From Candidatus Kuenenbacteria bacterium GW2011_GWA2_42_15 (GTDB taxonomy: Bacteria; Patescibacteriota; Patescibacteriia; UBA2196; GWA2-42-15): 13,428 nt of DNA. Below are positions 1 to 6,626 of this stretch, piece after piece; position 1 is the stretch's first letter; each line of letters opens with the position of its first letter. Location of the stretch: contig LCCW01000016.1 in the NCBI GenBank assembly GCA_000998185.1, forward strand, positions 1 to 13,428. The letters are read 5' to 3'. The notes under the pieces are model-generated. The model saw only the letters and a list, made by a program, of their open reading frames with translations. It did no database searches and was not told the origin of the DNA. The translations under genes were made by a program, and so were the position numbers.

Positions 1-907
1 CCACCATCATTGCCAAAATCACGGCCGCGATAACGGCTACGACCAGGCCGGTGATTTGGTGCTTGCGCAATTTTTCTTTATTAAATACAAAGCCCAAACC
101 GACGGCGAGAATTATATAGCTTTCTGAAATGCCGGTGGCAATGGCAATGGGGATTTGAGTCATGCTGAACGCGAAGGCAATCCAGGCCAAATTGTCAAAC
201 AGGCAGGTATTTAAAATCAATTTCGTGTTTTCTTTTAGATAGCTGAAGGTGTTAGCCGCCTGCCCGTGTTTTATTAAGTAAATAAAAGATACGACCGCGA
301 CGAAGACATTCAAGAACCAGTTGGTCATCAAAGGGTCGGTTTGTCTTGAGCTGAAACCCACCAAAAAATTCACCGCGCCCATGGTCAGGGTGGCCACGGC
401 CGCCAGCCCGGCGCCTTTTTCCCAGATAACTTTTTTCAAATTGGTCAAGTCTTTGACACTCACCAAAAATATGCCGATGATCAAAACCGCGATTAAAAAA
501 ATCTGGTTTGAATTCAATTTTTCCTGCAGTAAAAATCCAGCCAGCAGCGCAGTCACCGGAATTTCCAAAGCAAAAGCTGGCTCCACCACTGACAGCTTGC
601 CTATTTTTAATGCTTGGAATTCCAACAAGGCCGCGATAAGAATTACCACGCTCACAAGCGTCAATAGCCCTACATCCAGCCAAGATAAAAGTTGAATTTT
701 AGCAAAAATAAAAGGCGTCAGAACTATGGCGCCCGCGCAAGTGATATAAAATAACACAATCCATTTGCTGAATTTTTCCCCGCTGCGGTTTAAAACAATA
801 TTCAATAAGCCGATCGGCCAGCGTTTTGTTCGTCTGGTGCTTTTTTGGATTAAAAAATCGCCCAGTCCCCAAGCCACCAGCGCGATGATAGCCAAGAAGA
901 TGCCCAT
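1..907 (-). CDS. DMT-superfamily (EamA) transporter, 3' end outside window
   Basis: Reading the minus strand from the ATG at 905-907 gives an open frame of 302 codons without a stop up to the window edge, so the C-terminus is cut off. The protein is almost entirely hydrophobic, with about ten predicted membrane segments in two halves, as expected of the roughly 300-residue EamA/DMT permeases of the inner membrane. The first half starts MGIFLAIIALVAWGLGDFL. It contains the recurrent E-A-L-K-x-G-(K/P)-x-S-V-V-E-P type element (LEFQALKIGKLSVVEPAFA) followed by a LLxEKLxxxQ turn. The second half repeats this (ISESYIILAVGLGFVFNKEKL). Such proteins export or exchange small metabolites; the substrate cannot be told from sequence. 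The start lies 18 nt after the end of tRNA-Leu with no visible promoter or Shine-Dalgarno, so it is probably read from an upstream transcript. Family call is firm, substrate unknown. Confidence 0.85.
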   Translation of the reverse strand, partial: MGIFLAIIALVAWGLGDFLIQKSTRRTKRWPIGLLNIVLNRSGEKFSKWIVLFYITCAGAIVLTPFIFAKIQLLSWLDVGLLTLVSVVILIAALLEFQALKIGKLSVVEPAFALEIPVTALLAGFLLQEKLNSNQIFLIAVLIIGIFLVSVKDLTNLKKVIWEKGAGLAAVATLTMGAVNFLVGFSSRQTDPLMTNWFLNVFVAVVSFIYLIKHGQAANTFSYLKENTKLILNTCLFDNLAWIAFAFSMTQIPIAIATGISESYIILAVGLGFVFNKEKLRKHQITGLVVAVIAAVILAMMV

Positions 908-925
908 AGTGAATTAGTGATAAAA

Positions 926-1007
926 TGCGGATGGGGAGACTCGAACTCCCAAGCCTTGCGGCATATGCACCTCAAGCATACGCGTATACCAGTTCCGCCA
1001 CATCCGC
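926..1007 (-). tRNA. tRNA-Leu (anticodon GAG)
   Basis: The minus strand folds into a class II tRNA of 82 nt. The 7-bp acceptor stem is GCGGATG/CATCCGC with discriminator A at 926. The anticodon stem TATGC/GCATA closes the loop TTGAGGT, giving anticodon GAG (complement of 971-973), which reads CUC and CUU leucine codons. The T arm is GGGAG-TTCGAGT-CTCCC. A long variable arm, typical of leucine tRNAs, lies between them. CCA is not encoded: the acceptor end is followed by TTTTATC, so a CCA-adding enzyme must finish it. Confidence 0.95.
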
Positions 1008-1012
1008 AAATG

Positions 1013-1044
1013 AATAAAAGTGATCTTGCCGAATCACTTTTATT
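1013..1044 (-). terminator. hairpin terminator after rplS
   Basis: A perfect 12-bp inverted repeat (1013-1024 with 1033-1044, 8-nt loop) lies 27 nt past the rplS stop and only 6 nt before the tRNA-Leu 5' end. The stem is A+T-rich with a GTGAT/ATCAC core, and on the minus strand its 3' arm ends in CTTTTATT. It fits a weak intrinsic terminator of rplS. It could equally be a processing hairpin in an rplS-tRNA-transporter transcript, since no promoter is visible between it and the tRNA. Confidence 0.65.
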
Positions 1045-1071
1045 ATAACTTAAAAATTATTTTACGCCAAC

Positions 1072-1449
1072 CTATTTGATCTTTCTGGTTTTCAGCCTTT
1101 TTTTATAATCAGGCAGGAAATACAATTTGGCGCGTCTGGTCTTAATTTCTTTTGTCACTTCAATTTTGTCTATCAATGGAGACTTTAAAGGGAAAATCTT
1201 TTCCACGCCGATATTATTGTGGGAAATTTTTCTGACCAAAATGGAGCCGCTGGCCGTCTTCGGTTTTCTGATTGACAAAATTATTCCTTCAAAGACTTGG
1301 ATTCTGGTTCTCTCCTTGCCCTTGGCGTCAATATCGTTTATTCTCTCGTAGACCTTAACGGTCATTCCTGCTCGGAGTTCTTCGGTTTTGCTCGAGCTCT
1401 TGGCAGCTGAGGCGGCATTTTCCTCGGTAATTTTTATTTCTTCTAGCAT
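1072..1449 (-). CDS. rplS: 50S ribosomal protein L19
   Basis: This 125-residue protein is L19 of the large ribosomal subunit, which sits at the 30S-50S interface. Recognisable segments are LRAGMTVKVYERI near residues 25-37, then RIQVFEGIILSIRK, the SGSILVRKISHNNIGVEKIF core, and the C-terminal IKTRRAKLYFLP element near 103-114. It is about ten residues longer than usual because of an N-terminal Ala/Ser/Lys-rich extension (residues 8-22) of low complexity. The ATG at 1447-1449 is the first in frame and lacks a Shine-Dalgarno. The promoter is at 1486-1514. The gene is followed by a hairpin and tRNA-Leu. Identification is firm. Confidence 0.96.
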   Translation of the reverse strand: MLEEIKITEENAASAAKSSSKTEELRAGMTVKVYERINDIDAKGKERTRIQVFEGIILSIRKPKTASGSILVRKISHNNIGVEKIFPLKSPLIDKIEVTKEIKTRRAKLYFLPDYKKRLKTRKIK

Positions 1450-1485
1450 ATTGTTTATAATTAATCCAGTTTATCATTAAGGCTT

Positions 1486-1514
1486 ATTTTACGACAAGCG
1501 CTGGTTTTTGTCAA
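1486..1514 (-). promoter_or_regulatory. sigma70-type promoter of rplS
   Basis: On the minus strand TTGACA (complement of 1509-1514) is followed by a 17-bp spacer and TAAAAT (complement of 1486-1491): a perfect -35 box and a 5/6 -10 box. Transcription would start near 1479, about 30 nt before the rplS ATG. It is divergent from the yebC promoter, whose -35 box begins 12 bp away. Confidence 0.8.
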
Positions 1515-1525
1515 GAATTTTTTGT

Positions 1526-1554
1526 TTGATTTTTTATCTTTAAAATGTTAGAAT
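1526..1554 (+). promoter_or_regulatory. extended -10 promoter of yebC
   Basis: TTGATT at 1526-1531, a 17-bp spacer, and TAGAAT at 1549-1554 preceded by TG at 1546-1547 make an extended -10 promoter. The predicted start near 1561 leaves a leader of about 74 nt that contains the 9-nt tandem repeat upstream of yebC. Confidence 0.6.
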
Positions 1555-1594
1555 AACCCCAGTTTGTCATTAGCAATTTTATCTTTAATCTCGC

Positions 1595-1630
1595 TTAACT
1601 CATTCAACTTATTTAACTCATTTAACTCGC
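1595..1630 (+). repeat. four-copy 9-nt tandem repeat in the yebC leader
   Basis: Four consecutive 9-nt units: ttaactcat (1595), tcaacttat (1604), ttaactcat (1613), ttaactcgc (1622). Units 1 and 3 are identical. The array ends 4 nt before the yebC ATG, in the place where a ribosome-binding site would normally be. No Shine-Dalgarno is present. The function is unknown; slippage or a translation-enhancing unstructured leader are possible. Confidence 0.75.
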
Positions 1631-1634
1631 CCTT

Positions 1635-2354
1635 ATGTCTGGACACTCAAAATGGGCCACCACCAAACGCGCCAAAGCCATTGTTGATGCCAAACGCAGT
1701 AATCTTTTTACCAAACTAAGCAACAACATTACCATCGCCGCTAAAGAAGGCGGCGGCGACCCAGCCACCAATTTCAAATTACGGATTGCTGTTGACAAAG
1801 CCAAATCCGCCAGTATGCCCAAGGACAACATTGAGCGCGCCATCAAGCGCGGCACGGGCGAACTTGGCGGCGCCGTTATTGAAGAAGTGATATATGGCGC
1901 GCTTTTGCCAGGTAAGGTCGTGGTCATTATCAAATGTTTGACCGACAACAAAAACAGAACCCTAAATGAGGTCAAAACTTTACTGCAAAAAAACAAGGCT
2001 CAAATCACCGACCCAAATTCCATTGTTTGGCAGTTTGACAATCGCGGCGTGATAAAAATCAATCAGTCTGATTTGGCCGGTAAAAACAAAGAGGAGCTGG
2101 AACTCATGGTTATTGACGCCGGCGCGGAAGACTTGACCGAAGATGAGGAAGAAATGACTATTTTTACTAATCCCAAGAAATTGCAAAAGGTTAAAGAAGC
2201 TCTGGAGTCGCTGGGATTGAAAATCGTTTCCGCTGATTTGGAAATGGTGGCCAAAGAAAAGGTATCTCTTGAGGGTGAGGCATTGGATAAAGTTATAAAA
2301 TTTTTTGACCTTTTGGATGAGCTGTCTGATTTGAGCGACTATTATACGAATTGA
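1635..2354 (+). CDS. yebC: YebC/PmpR (TACO1) family protein
   Basis: This 239-residue protein belongs to the YebC/PmpR family. It was long annotated as a transcriptional regulator, and more recent work on the family supports a ribosome-associated role in translation of difficult sequences such as polyproline. The signature N-terminus MSGHSKWATTKRAKA, the GGGDP turn (39-43), MPKDNIERAIKRGTGE (61-76) and LTDNKNRT (about 102-109) are all present. The start is fixed by the conserved MSGHSKW. The C-terminus stops at YYTN followed by TGA (2352-2354), where family members usually carry a few more residues after the Y-x-N motif. That stop sits at the junction with a decapitated ruvC, so the last codons have probably been lost with the deletion. 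The protein is otherwise full length and should be functional. Confidence 0.95.
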   Translation: MSGHSKWATTKRAKAIVDAKRSNLFTKLSNNITIAAKEGGGDPATNFKLRIAVDKAKSASMPKDNIERAIKRGTGELGGAVIEEVIYGALLPGKVVVIIKCLTDNKNRTLNEVKTLLQKNKAQITDPNSIVWQFDNRGVIKINQSDLAGKNKEELELMVIDAGAEDLTEDEEEMTIFTNPKKLQKVKEALESLGLKIVSADLEMVAKEKVSLEGEALDKVIKFFDLLDELSDLSDYYTN

Positions 2355-2727
2355 AACCAAAGTCAAAACGGCTCACGCCGAACGGCTTAAAAATCTTCAA
2401 GACGAACTAAAAAAAATTATTAAATGTTATCAGCCGGACGCTTTGGCCGTAGAAGAACTTTTCTTTTTTAAAAATTTGAAAACGGCAGTCCAAGTCGCCG
2501 AAGCGCGAGGCGTTATTTTGGCTACCGCAATGGGTTGTCGCCTGCCGATTTATGAATTTACTCCCCTTGAAATAAAGCAGGCGATTACTTCTTACGGCCG
2601 GGCTGACAAAAACCAGATTCAACAAATGGTCAAGCTGATTCTCGGCATGAAAACCATTGTTCAGTCCGATGACGCCGCTGACGGCTTGGCCGTGGCCATC
2701 ACTTGCGCGCACACATTAAAGCATTAA
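2350..2727 (+). pseudogene. ruvC: RuvC Holliday-junction resolvase, N-terminus missing
   Basis: The frame open from 2335 to 2727 encodes the last three quarters of RuvC, the Holliday-junction endonuclease. Clear landmarks are the IET strand followed by AERL, the second catalytic acid in AVEELFF, the KTAVQVAEARGVILA segment, YEFTPLEIKQAITSYGRADK, and the paired C-terminal aspartates in DDAADGLAVAI. The first beta-strand with the DPG motif, which carries the first metal-binding aspartate, is absent: upstream in this frame is only TGA at 2332 and yebC coding sequence. No ATG, GTG or TTG start precedes the homology. The earliest usual codon, TTG at 2443, lies inside the catalytic AVEEL motif; an ATT at 2350 overlaps the yebC TGA. 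About 35-40 codons are missing. yebC followed by ruvC is a common gene order, so this is an internal deletion or an assembly error. The remnant should be catalytically dead. Confidence 0.85.
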
Positions 2728-2745
2728 AACATATAAACATTAGAA
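2714..2745 (+). repeat. 8-nt tandem units (CATTAAAA type), left arm
   Basis: Four consecutive 8-nt units run across the end of ruvC into the gap: cattaaag (2714), cattaaaa (2722), catataaa (2730), cattagaa (2738). They are the reverse complement of the units at 2783-2822. The segment 2721-2731 pairs perfectly over 11 bp with 2781-2791. The terminal HTLKH residues of the ruvC frame are written by these units. Confidence 0.75.
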
Positions 2746-2782
2746 CACGCTGGCTTAACAACAGTTGGAGAATAATAATTTG

Positions 2783-2822
2783 TTTTAATGCCCTTGCATT
2801 TTAATGTTTTAATCATTTTATG
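2783..2822 (+). repeat. 8-nt tandem units (TTTTAATG type), right arm into glgA start
   Basis: In 8-nt register: ttttaatg (2783), an unrelated 8-mer (2791), ttttaatg (2799), ttttaatc (2807), attttatg (2815). The last unit contains the ATG of the first glgA. The units are the inverse of those at 2714-2745, so the 92-nt gap before glgA is bounded by opposed arrays able to form a long A+T-rich stem. No convincing promoter was seen in between. Confidence 0.7.
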
Positions 2823-4316
2823 TTCCGAAAACATCTCAAAATTGTTTCCGTTTCCGCCGAGCTTCACCCCTTTTCCCAAACCGGCGGTTTGGCCAATGTG
2901 GCTGAAAGCTTGCCAGTGGCGCTTCATAAGCTTGGTCATACCGCGATCTGTGTTACTCCGCTCTATGGCAAAATAATTGACAAGCAAAAATTCAACTTGC
3001 AGCTCTTTCAAGAGAAAGCAGAGGTTATTCTTGACAGTGAGAATAAGATAGCCGTCAATTATTGGTTGGGTGAATTGCTTGGTGGCCCCAAGGTCTATTT
3101 TGTGGAAAACGAAAAATATTTTTCCAAGCGGGACAGTCTTTACGGTTCAGAGCACGAGAACGCTCGTTTTTTATTATTCAATATTGCCGCCCTCAAGCTT
3201 CTAACCATCCTGAAATTTCGTGCTGATATTATTCAATGTCACGATTGGCACGCTGGGCTTATCCCTTACTTCTTGCGCCGTGATTTTAAATCTTCCTCTG
3301 TTTTAAAACATACCGCCACTGTTTTTACTATCCACAACATTATTTATCAGCTCGGCCGTAATTGGTGGGAAATTTCTCCGGAAAAACGCGACGACGGCAA
3401 ATCAAAGTTGCCGTTCTTTAACGACCCGACCTTGGAAAATATCAATTTTGCTAAACGCGCCGTTTTAAACGCCGAGGTTGTCAATACCGTGTCTGAAACT
3501 TATGCCAAAGAAATTTTAACCAAAGAGAAAGGCCAAGGACTTCATGTGCTTTTGGAAAATCGTCAGGATCGTCTTTACGGTATCATTAACGGCATTGAGC
3601 ACGGTGATTACAATCCAGCTACCGACCCCGGTCTTTATGTCAATTATTCCGTCAAGGAACTTGACAAGCGCGCCGCCAATAAAGCCTGGCTTCAAAAAAA
3701 ATATAATTTGACCATTTCCGAAAAAGTGCCCTTACTTGTCATGTCCTCGCGCATTGCTTATGAAAAAGGCTTTAATTTAGTTTTGGACATTTTGGACCAT
3801 CTTGGCCGTTACGATATTCAAATACTTGTTATGGGTGACGGCGATAAAAATTATATTAATGAAATCACAAAAATCGGCAAAAAATATCCTAAAAAAATTA
3901 TCTGGACGCCGTTTGACGACAAACGCGAAACCGGGCTCTACGCTGGCGGAGATTTAATTCTTCTGCCGTCCAACACCGAGCCTTGCGGCATTAATATCAT
4001 GAAAGCCATGCGCTACGGTTGCATCCCCATCGTCCACTCCGTTGGCGGACCGAAAGACACTATTGCTAATTTTGACTTTAATAATCGCGACGGCAACGGT
4101 TTTAGTTTTGCCAATTATAGCGCCCTCTCTCTTTATGGCGCTATTTTGCGCGCTTTGGAATATTATAAAAATAAAAAGATTTGGCGTCATTTAGTGGCTC
4201 AAGACATGCATAGTTCTTTTACCTGGGATTTACCAGCTGGCCGTTATGTCCACCTGTTTAAAAAGGCCATTAAGCTTCATCAAGAGTCCGCTCAGAACGC
4301 TAATGTTCAAAAGTAA
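2820..4316 (+). CDS. glgA: glycogen/starch synthase-like GT5 protein, KTGG motif altered
   Basis: This 498-residue protein has the two Rossmann domains of GT5 glycogen synthases, which transfer glucose from ADP-glucose to the non-reducing end of alpha-1,4-glucan in the cytoplasm. Landmarks are TGGLANVAESLP (21-32), CHDWHAG (140-146), FTIHNIIYQ (169-177), NTVSETYAKEI (222-232), GIINGIEHGDYNP (254-266), SSRIAYEKGF with R311 and K316, and NTEPCGI with E387. The usual family length is about 480. The oddity is Gln20 where the KTGG motif has the lysine known to bind ADP-glucose in the E. coli enzyme (Lys15). It also has Asn26 for the usual Asp, and EPCGINIMKAMRYG in place of EPCGLxQLxAMxYG. The second copy in this window keeps the canonical residues. 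It may have a different donor, low activity, or a regulatory or priming role. The start is ATG 2820, with no Shine-Dalgarno. GH57 follows after 38 nt. Confidence 0.9.
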   Translation: MFRKHLKIVSVSAELHPFSQTGGLANVAESLPVALHKLGHTAICVTPLYGKIIDKQKFNLQLFQEKAEVILDSENKIAVNYWLGELLGGPKVYFVENEKYFSKRDSLYGSEHENARFLLFNIAALKLLTILKFRADIIQCHDWHAGLIPYFLRRDFKSSSVLKHTATVFTIHNIIYQLGRNWWEISPEKRDDGKSKLPFFNDPTLENINFAKRAVLNAEVVNTVSETYAKEILTKEKGQGLHVLLENRQDRLYGIINGIEHGDYNPATDPGLYVNYSVKELDKRAANKAWLQKKYNLTISEKVPLLVMSSRIAYEKGFNLVLDILDHLGRYDIQILVMGDGDKNYINEITKIGKKYPKKIIWTPFDDKRETGLYAGGDLILLPSNTEPCGINIMKAMRYGCIPIVHSVGGPKDTIANFDFNNRDGNGFSFANYSALSLYGAILRALEYYKNKKIWRHLVAQDMHSSFTWDLPAGRYVHLFKKAIKLHQESAQNANVQK

Positions 4317-4354
4317 TTTTTATTTTGGTTTTGGAATTTTTGATTTAACATTTT

Positions 4355-5524
4355 ATGTTTTGGTTAAATTTTCTTCATTTTTATCAGCCACCCACAGCTG
4401 CCGACGATCAGATTCATGAGGTTGTCAAGAGCTCGTATCAGTCTTGGGCTGATTTTTTAATCAAGCATAAAAACATCAAAGTAACAGCGAATTTTTCCGG
4501 TTGTCTGATCGAACGCCTGTTCAATATGGGCTATTTAAAATTATTAAAACAATTTTCCGGTCTGGTTAGGCGCGGTCAGCTTGAATTGGTGGAGTCAGCC
4601 GCTTTCCATCCGCTTTTGCCCCTGTTGCCGGAAAAAGAAATTATCAAACAAATTAGAATCAATCATGATATTAATCGTTCTCGTCTTGGCGCCGTTTATT
4701 CTCCGCAGGGATTTTTTCTGCCGGAGATGGCCTATTCGCCAGCCGTGGGCGAAATTATTGGTCGGTTTAATTATCACTATTTGATTTTGGACCAAATAGC
4801 TCTGACCGGAAGCATTAAAGACCCCATTGATAATGGCAATCATTATAAAATAAAAAACTCGGAATTGATGGTTGTTTTCCGTGATCGAAAACTTTCTCAA
4901 AGTTTTGTGCCCAAAGCCATTGATTTACACTCTATCAAAAACAAAAATGCAAATGAGGTAATTATCACTGCCACCGACGGGGAATTATACGGTCACCATT
5001 ATTGGAATTGGTGGTTGCCTTATGCGCGCGTTATTAAAAACAGAAAAATTACCACGGCCACCTTGAGCGAATATTTTAAAAGCCCGAGGGCGATCAAGGA
5101 AATTGTCCCTTGCCCGAGCTCTTGGGAGTCAAGCGAGAAAGAATTAAAAAAGGGCGTTCCTTTCGCGCTCTGGTATAATCCCAAAAATAAAATTCACCAA
5201 CTACTTTGGCAGCTTGCCAATTTCGCCTTGGAATTAAATTACGCGAATATCAATGACCAGGATCATTTTTCTGCCAGACTTCATCTGGAAAAAGGTTTGG
5301 CCAGCTGTACTTTTTGGTGGGCGTCTGGCCGTGATTTTGAGCTTTTCGGCGCGCCGGCCTGGCACCCGGAAGAAATAGAAAAAGGCGCCCTGGAGCTTCT
5401 CCGTTCGGTGCGCAGTCTAAAGTCGGTTGATGCGGTTATTAAAATCAAAGCTGAAAAAATGTTTCTCGCCGTTCACCAAGCCGTCTGGTTCAAACACTGG
5501 CGGGAAAAGCTGGCAGGCAAATAG
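4355..5524 (+). CDS. GH57-family glucanase / glucanotransferase-like protein
   Basis: This 389-residue protein matches glycoside hydrolase family 57, which contains alpha-amylases, 4-alpha-glucanotransferases and branching enzymes on a (beta/alpha)7 barrel. Conserved regions in order are LHFYQPP (7-13, region 1, HxHxP-like but with Tyr-Gln for the second His), FSGCLIE (47-53), ESAAFHPLLPLL (80-91), FFLPEMAYSP with the presumed nucleophile Glu124, and TATDGELYGHHYWNW with the presumed acid/base Asp208. A further CTFWWAS segment lies near residue 320. It has no signal peptide and is shorter than characterised GH57 enzymes, lacking their C-terminal domains. It lies between two glycogen-synthase genes, so its likely substrate is intracellular alpha-glucan; hydrolysis, transfer and branching cannot be separated by eye. 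The start at 4355 has the same 11-nt context (CATTTTATGTT) as the preceding glgA. Confidence 0.85.
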   Translation: MFWLNFLHFYQPPTAADDQIHEVVKSSYQSWADFLIKHKNIKVTANFSGCLIERLFNMGYLKLLKQFSGLVRRGQLELVESAAFHPLLPLLPEKEIIKQIRINHDINRSRLGAVYSPQGFFLPEMAYSPAVGEIIGRFNYHYLILDQIALTGSIKDPIDNGNHYKIKNSELMVVFRDRKLSQSFVPKAIDLHSIKNKNANEVIITATDGELYGHHYWNWWLPYARVIKNRKITTATLSEYFKSPRAIKEIVPCPSSWESSEKELKKGVPFALWYNPKNKIHQLLWQLANFALELNYANINDQDHFSARLHLEKGLASCTFWWASGRDFELFGAPAWHPEEIEKGALELLRSVRSLKSVDAVIKIKAEKMFLAVHQAVWFKHWREKLAGK

Positions 5525-5589
5525 AAAACGAAGCATGCTATTTTTTATTGTTAATTTTAAATTTTATCAACACTCTTTAAATTATTTAT

Positions 5590-6618
5590 ATGCCTACCTC
5601 AAAAAATATCCCGGTCCTGCTTGACGACCATCAGTATTTTTTCAATCTTTTCCAAAAGAAATTAAAGCAAATAGACGCCCAGGCCGTCAAACTTTTATTC
5701 CACCAATTTTTCTATATCAAGCGCCATGTTGCCAGTGATTTTTTTCACTATGTTATTGAGCATCGTCTCACCTTGGAACTAAAGCATGGCTTGAAAATTC
5801 GCCGCAAAGTTTACGCGATCAGTTTTTCTGATCACGGCCGTAAAAAAATGTATCAAGCCATGGTCTTGGCTTATGAGCATAAATTTGGTCAAGGAGAAGC
5901 GGTTGTCCCCAAACCGCTTTGGTATGAGGAAGAAACCATGACTCTTTTCTATCTGGGCGTTCCCGGCGATAGCCTTTTGGAACACCTGAAAAACGGTCAT
6001 CTGGATTTGGACAATATTAAAAAAGTCGCTCACGCCTTAAAAAATTTGCATGCCATAAAGACTCCAAAAAATATTTTTGGCGGCCATGAATTTTCTTTGC
6101 GTCATCTTGACCCAACCAACATCCTGGAGCGCTCGTACAATCTGGGCGACCCGCTCAAGCCGGAAATTATTAAGCAACTGGCTGTTCTTAATTCACTTAA
6201 AGGAAAAATCATCCAAGAAAAAAATGTTTTTTCCCACGGGGATTTCCATCCCGACAATATCATTATCAATCGGTTCAATAGCTCCCAAATAGTCTTTATT
6301 GATTTTTCCGAGGTTTGCCTGGCTCCGCCATATTATGACATCGCTTCTTTTCTAGAACAACTGGAATTGATGAGCCTGGGCTATCTAGATCGTCGTCGCT
6401 ATCGCCAAGTGGAAAATTTTTTTTTAGCAGCCTATTTCGGTGACAAAAAACTAACCCCGGAATTAGTCGCCAAAATCAATCTTTATAAATCTTTAATTAC
6501 CCTGAAAAACTCTGTTTACGCCCTGATTTTTACCGATATCCACGAGCGCCATTACGCCGGCTATCTGGTCCAGCTGTCACAGGCGCTTTGTCAAAAAATA
6601 AAACAACAGACCATTTAA
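5590..6618 (+). CDS. APH-fold phosphotransferase, possible sugar kinase
   Basis: This 342-residue protein has the kinase fold of aminoglycoside/choline phosphotransferases. The catalytic loop is HGDFHPDN (216-223), with base Asp218 and metal ligand Asn223. The metal-binding Asp238 is in VFIDFSEVCLAPPYYDIASF, equivalent to DFG. A nucleotide-lobe beta-sheet with candidate lysines lies at residues 55-115, and GVPGDSLLEHL (123-133) matches the hinge region. The family phosphorylates hydroxyls of antibiotics, choline, homoserine, fructosamine or maltose. Here it sits 65 nt after a GH57 gene and 8 nt before a membrane protein within a glucan block, so a maltose or other sugar substrate is a reasonable inference, not a demonstration. 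Antibiotic resistance is not suggested by context. The start is ATG 5590, with no Shine-Dalgarno. Confidence 0.8.
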   Translation: MPTSKNIPVLLDDHQYFFNLFQKKLKQIDAQAVKLLFHQFFYIKRHVASDFFHYVIEHRLTLELKHGLKIRRKVYAISFSDHGRKKMYQAMVLAYEHKFGQGEAVVPKPLWYEEETMTLFYLGVPGDSLLEHLKNGHLDLDNIKKVAHALKNLHAIKTPKNIFGGHEFSLRHLDPTNILERSYNLGDPLKPEIIKQLAVLNSLKGKIIQEKNVFSHGDFHPDNIIINRFNSSQIVFIDFSEVCLAPPYYDIASFLEQLELMSLGYLDRRRYRQVENFFLAAYFGDKKLTPELVAKINLYKSLITLKNSVYALIFTDIHERHYAGYLVQLSQALCQKIKQQTI

Positions 6619-6626
6619 TCTGTGCT

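Noticed and set aside
252..695. Open frames on both strands within the first 700 bases that do not match the transporter frame
   Set aside because: They lie inside the EamA-like gene in other frames and their translations show no domain or membrane pattern.
1595..1630. Tandem repeat as a CRISPR array
   Set aside because: Units are 9 nt with no spacers, and there are no cas genes.
2443..2727. A complete small protein starting at TTG 2443
   Set aside because: The start would fall inside the catalytic AVEEL motif of RuvC, and homology continues upstream to 2350, so this is the tail of a truncated ruvC.
2746..2782. Promoter for the first glgA (TTAACA at 2755 with AATAAT downstream)
   Set aside because: Spacing to any -10-like box is about 12 bp, too short for a sigma70 promoter.
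5427..5624. A 65-residue frame across the end of GH57 and the start of the kinase
   Set aside because: It overlaps both real genes out of frame and has no recognisable features.
5590..6618. Aminoglycoside resistance gene
   Set aside because: Only the general APH fold is seen; there is no resistance context, and the neighbours point to sugar metabolism.
6588..6626. TTG start for the GT-C-like protein
   Set aside because: It would overlap the kinase by 31 nt and add polar residues before the first helix; the ATG at 6627 fits better.
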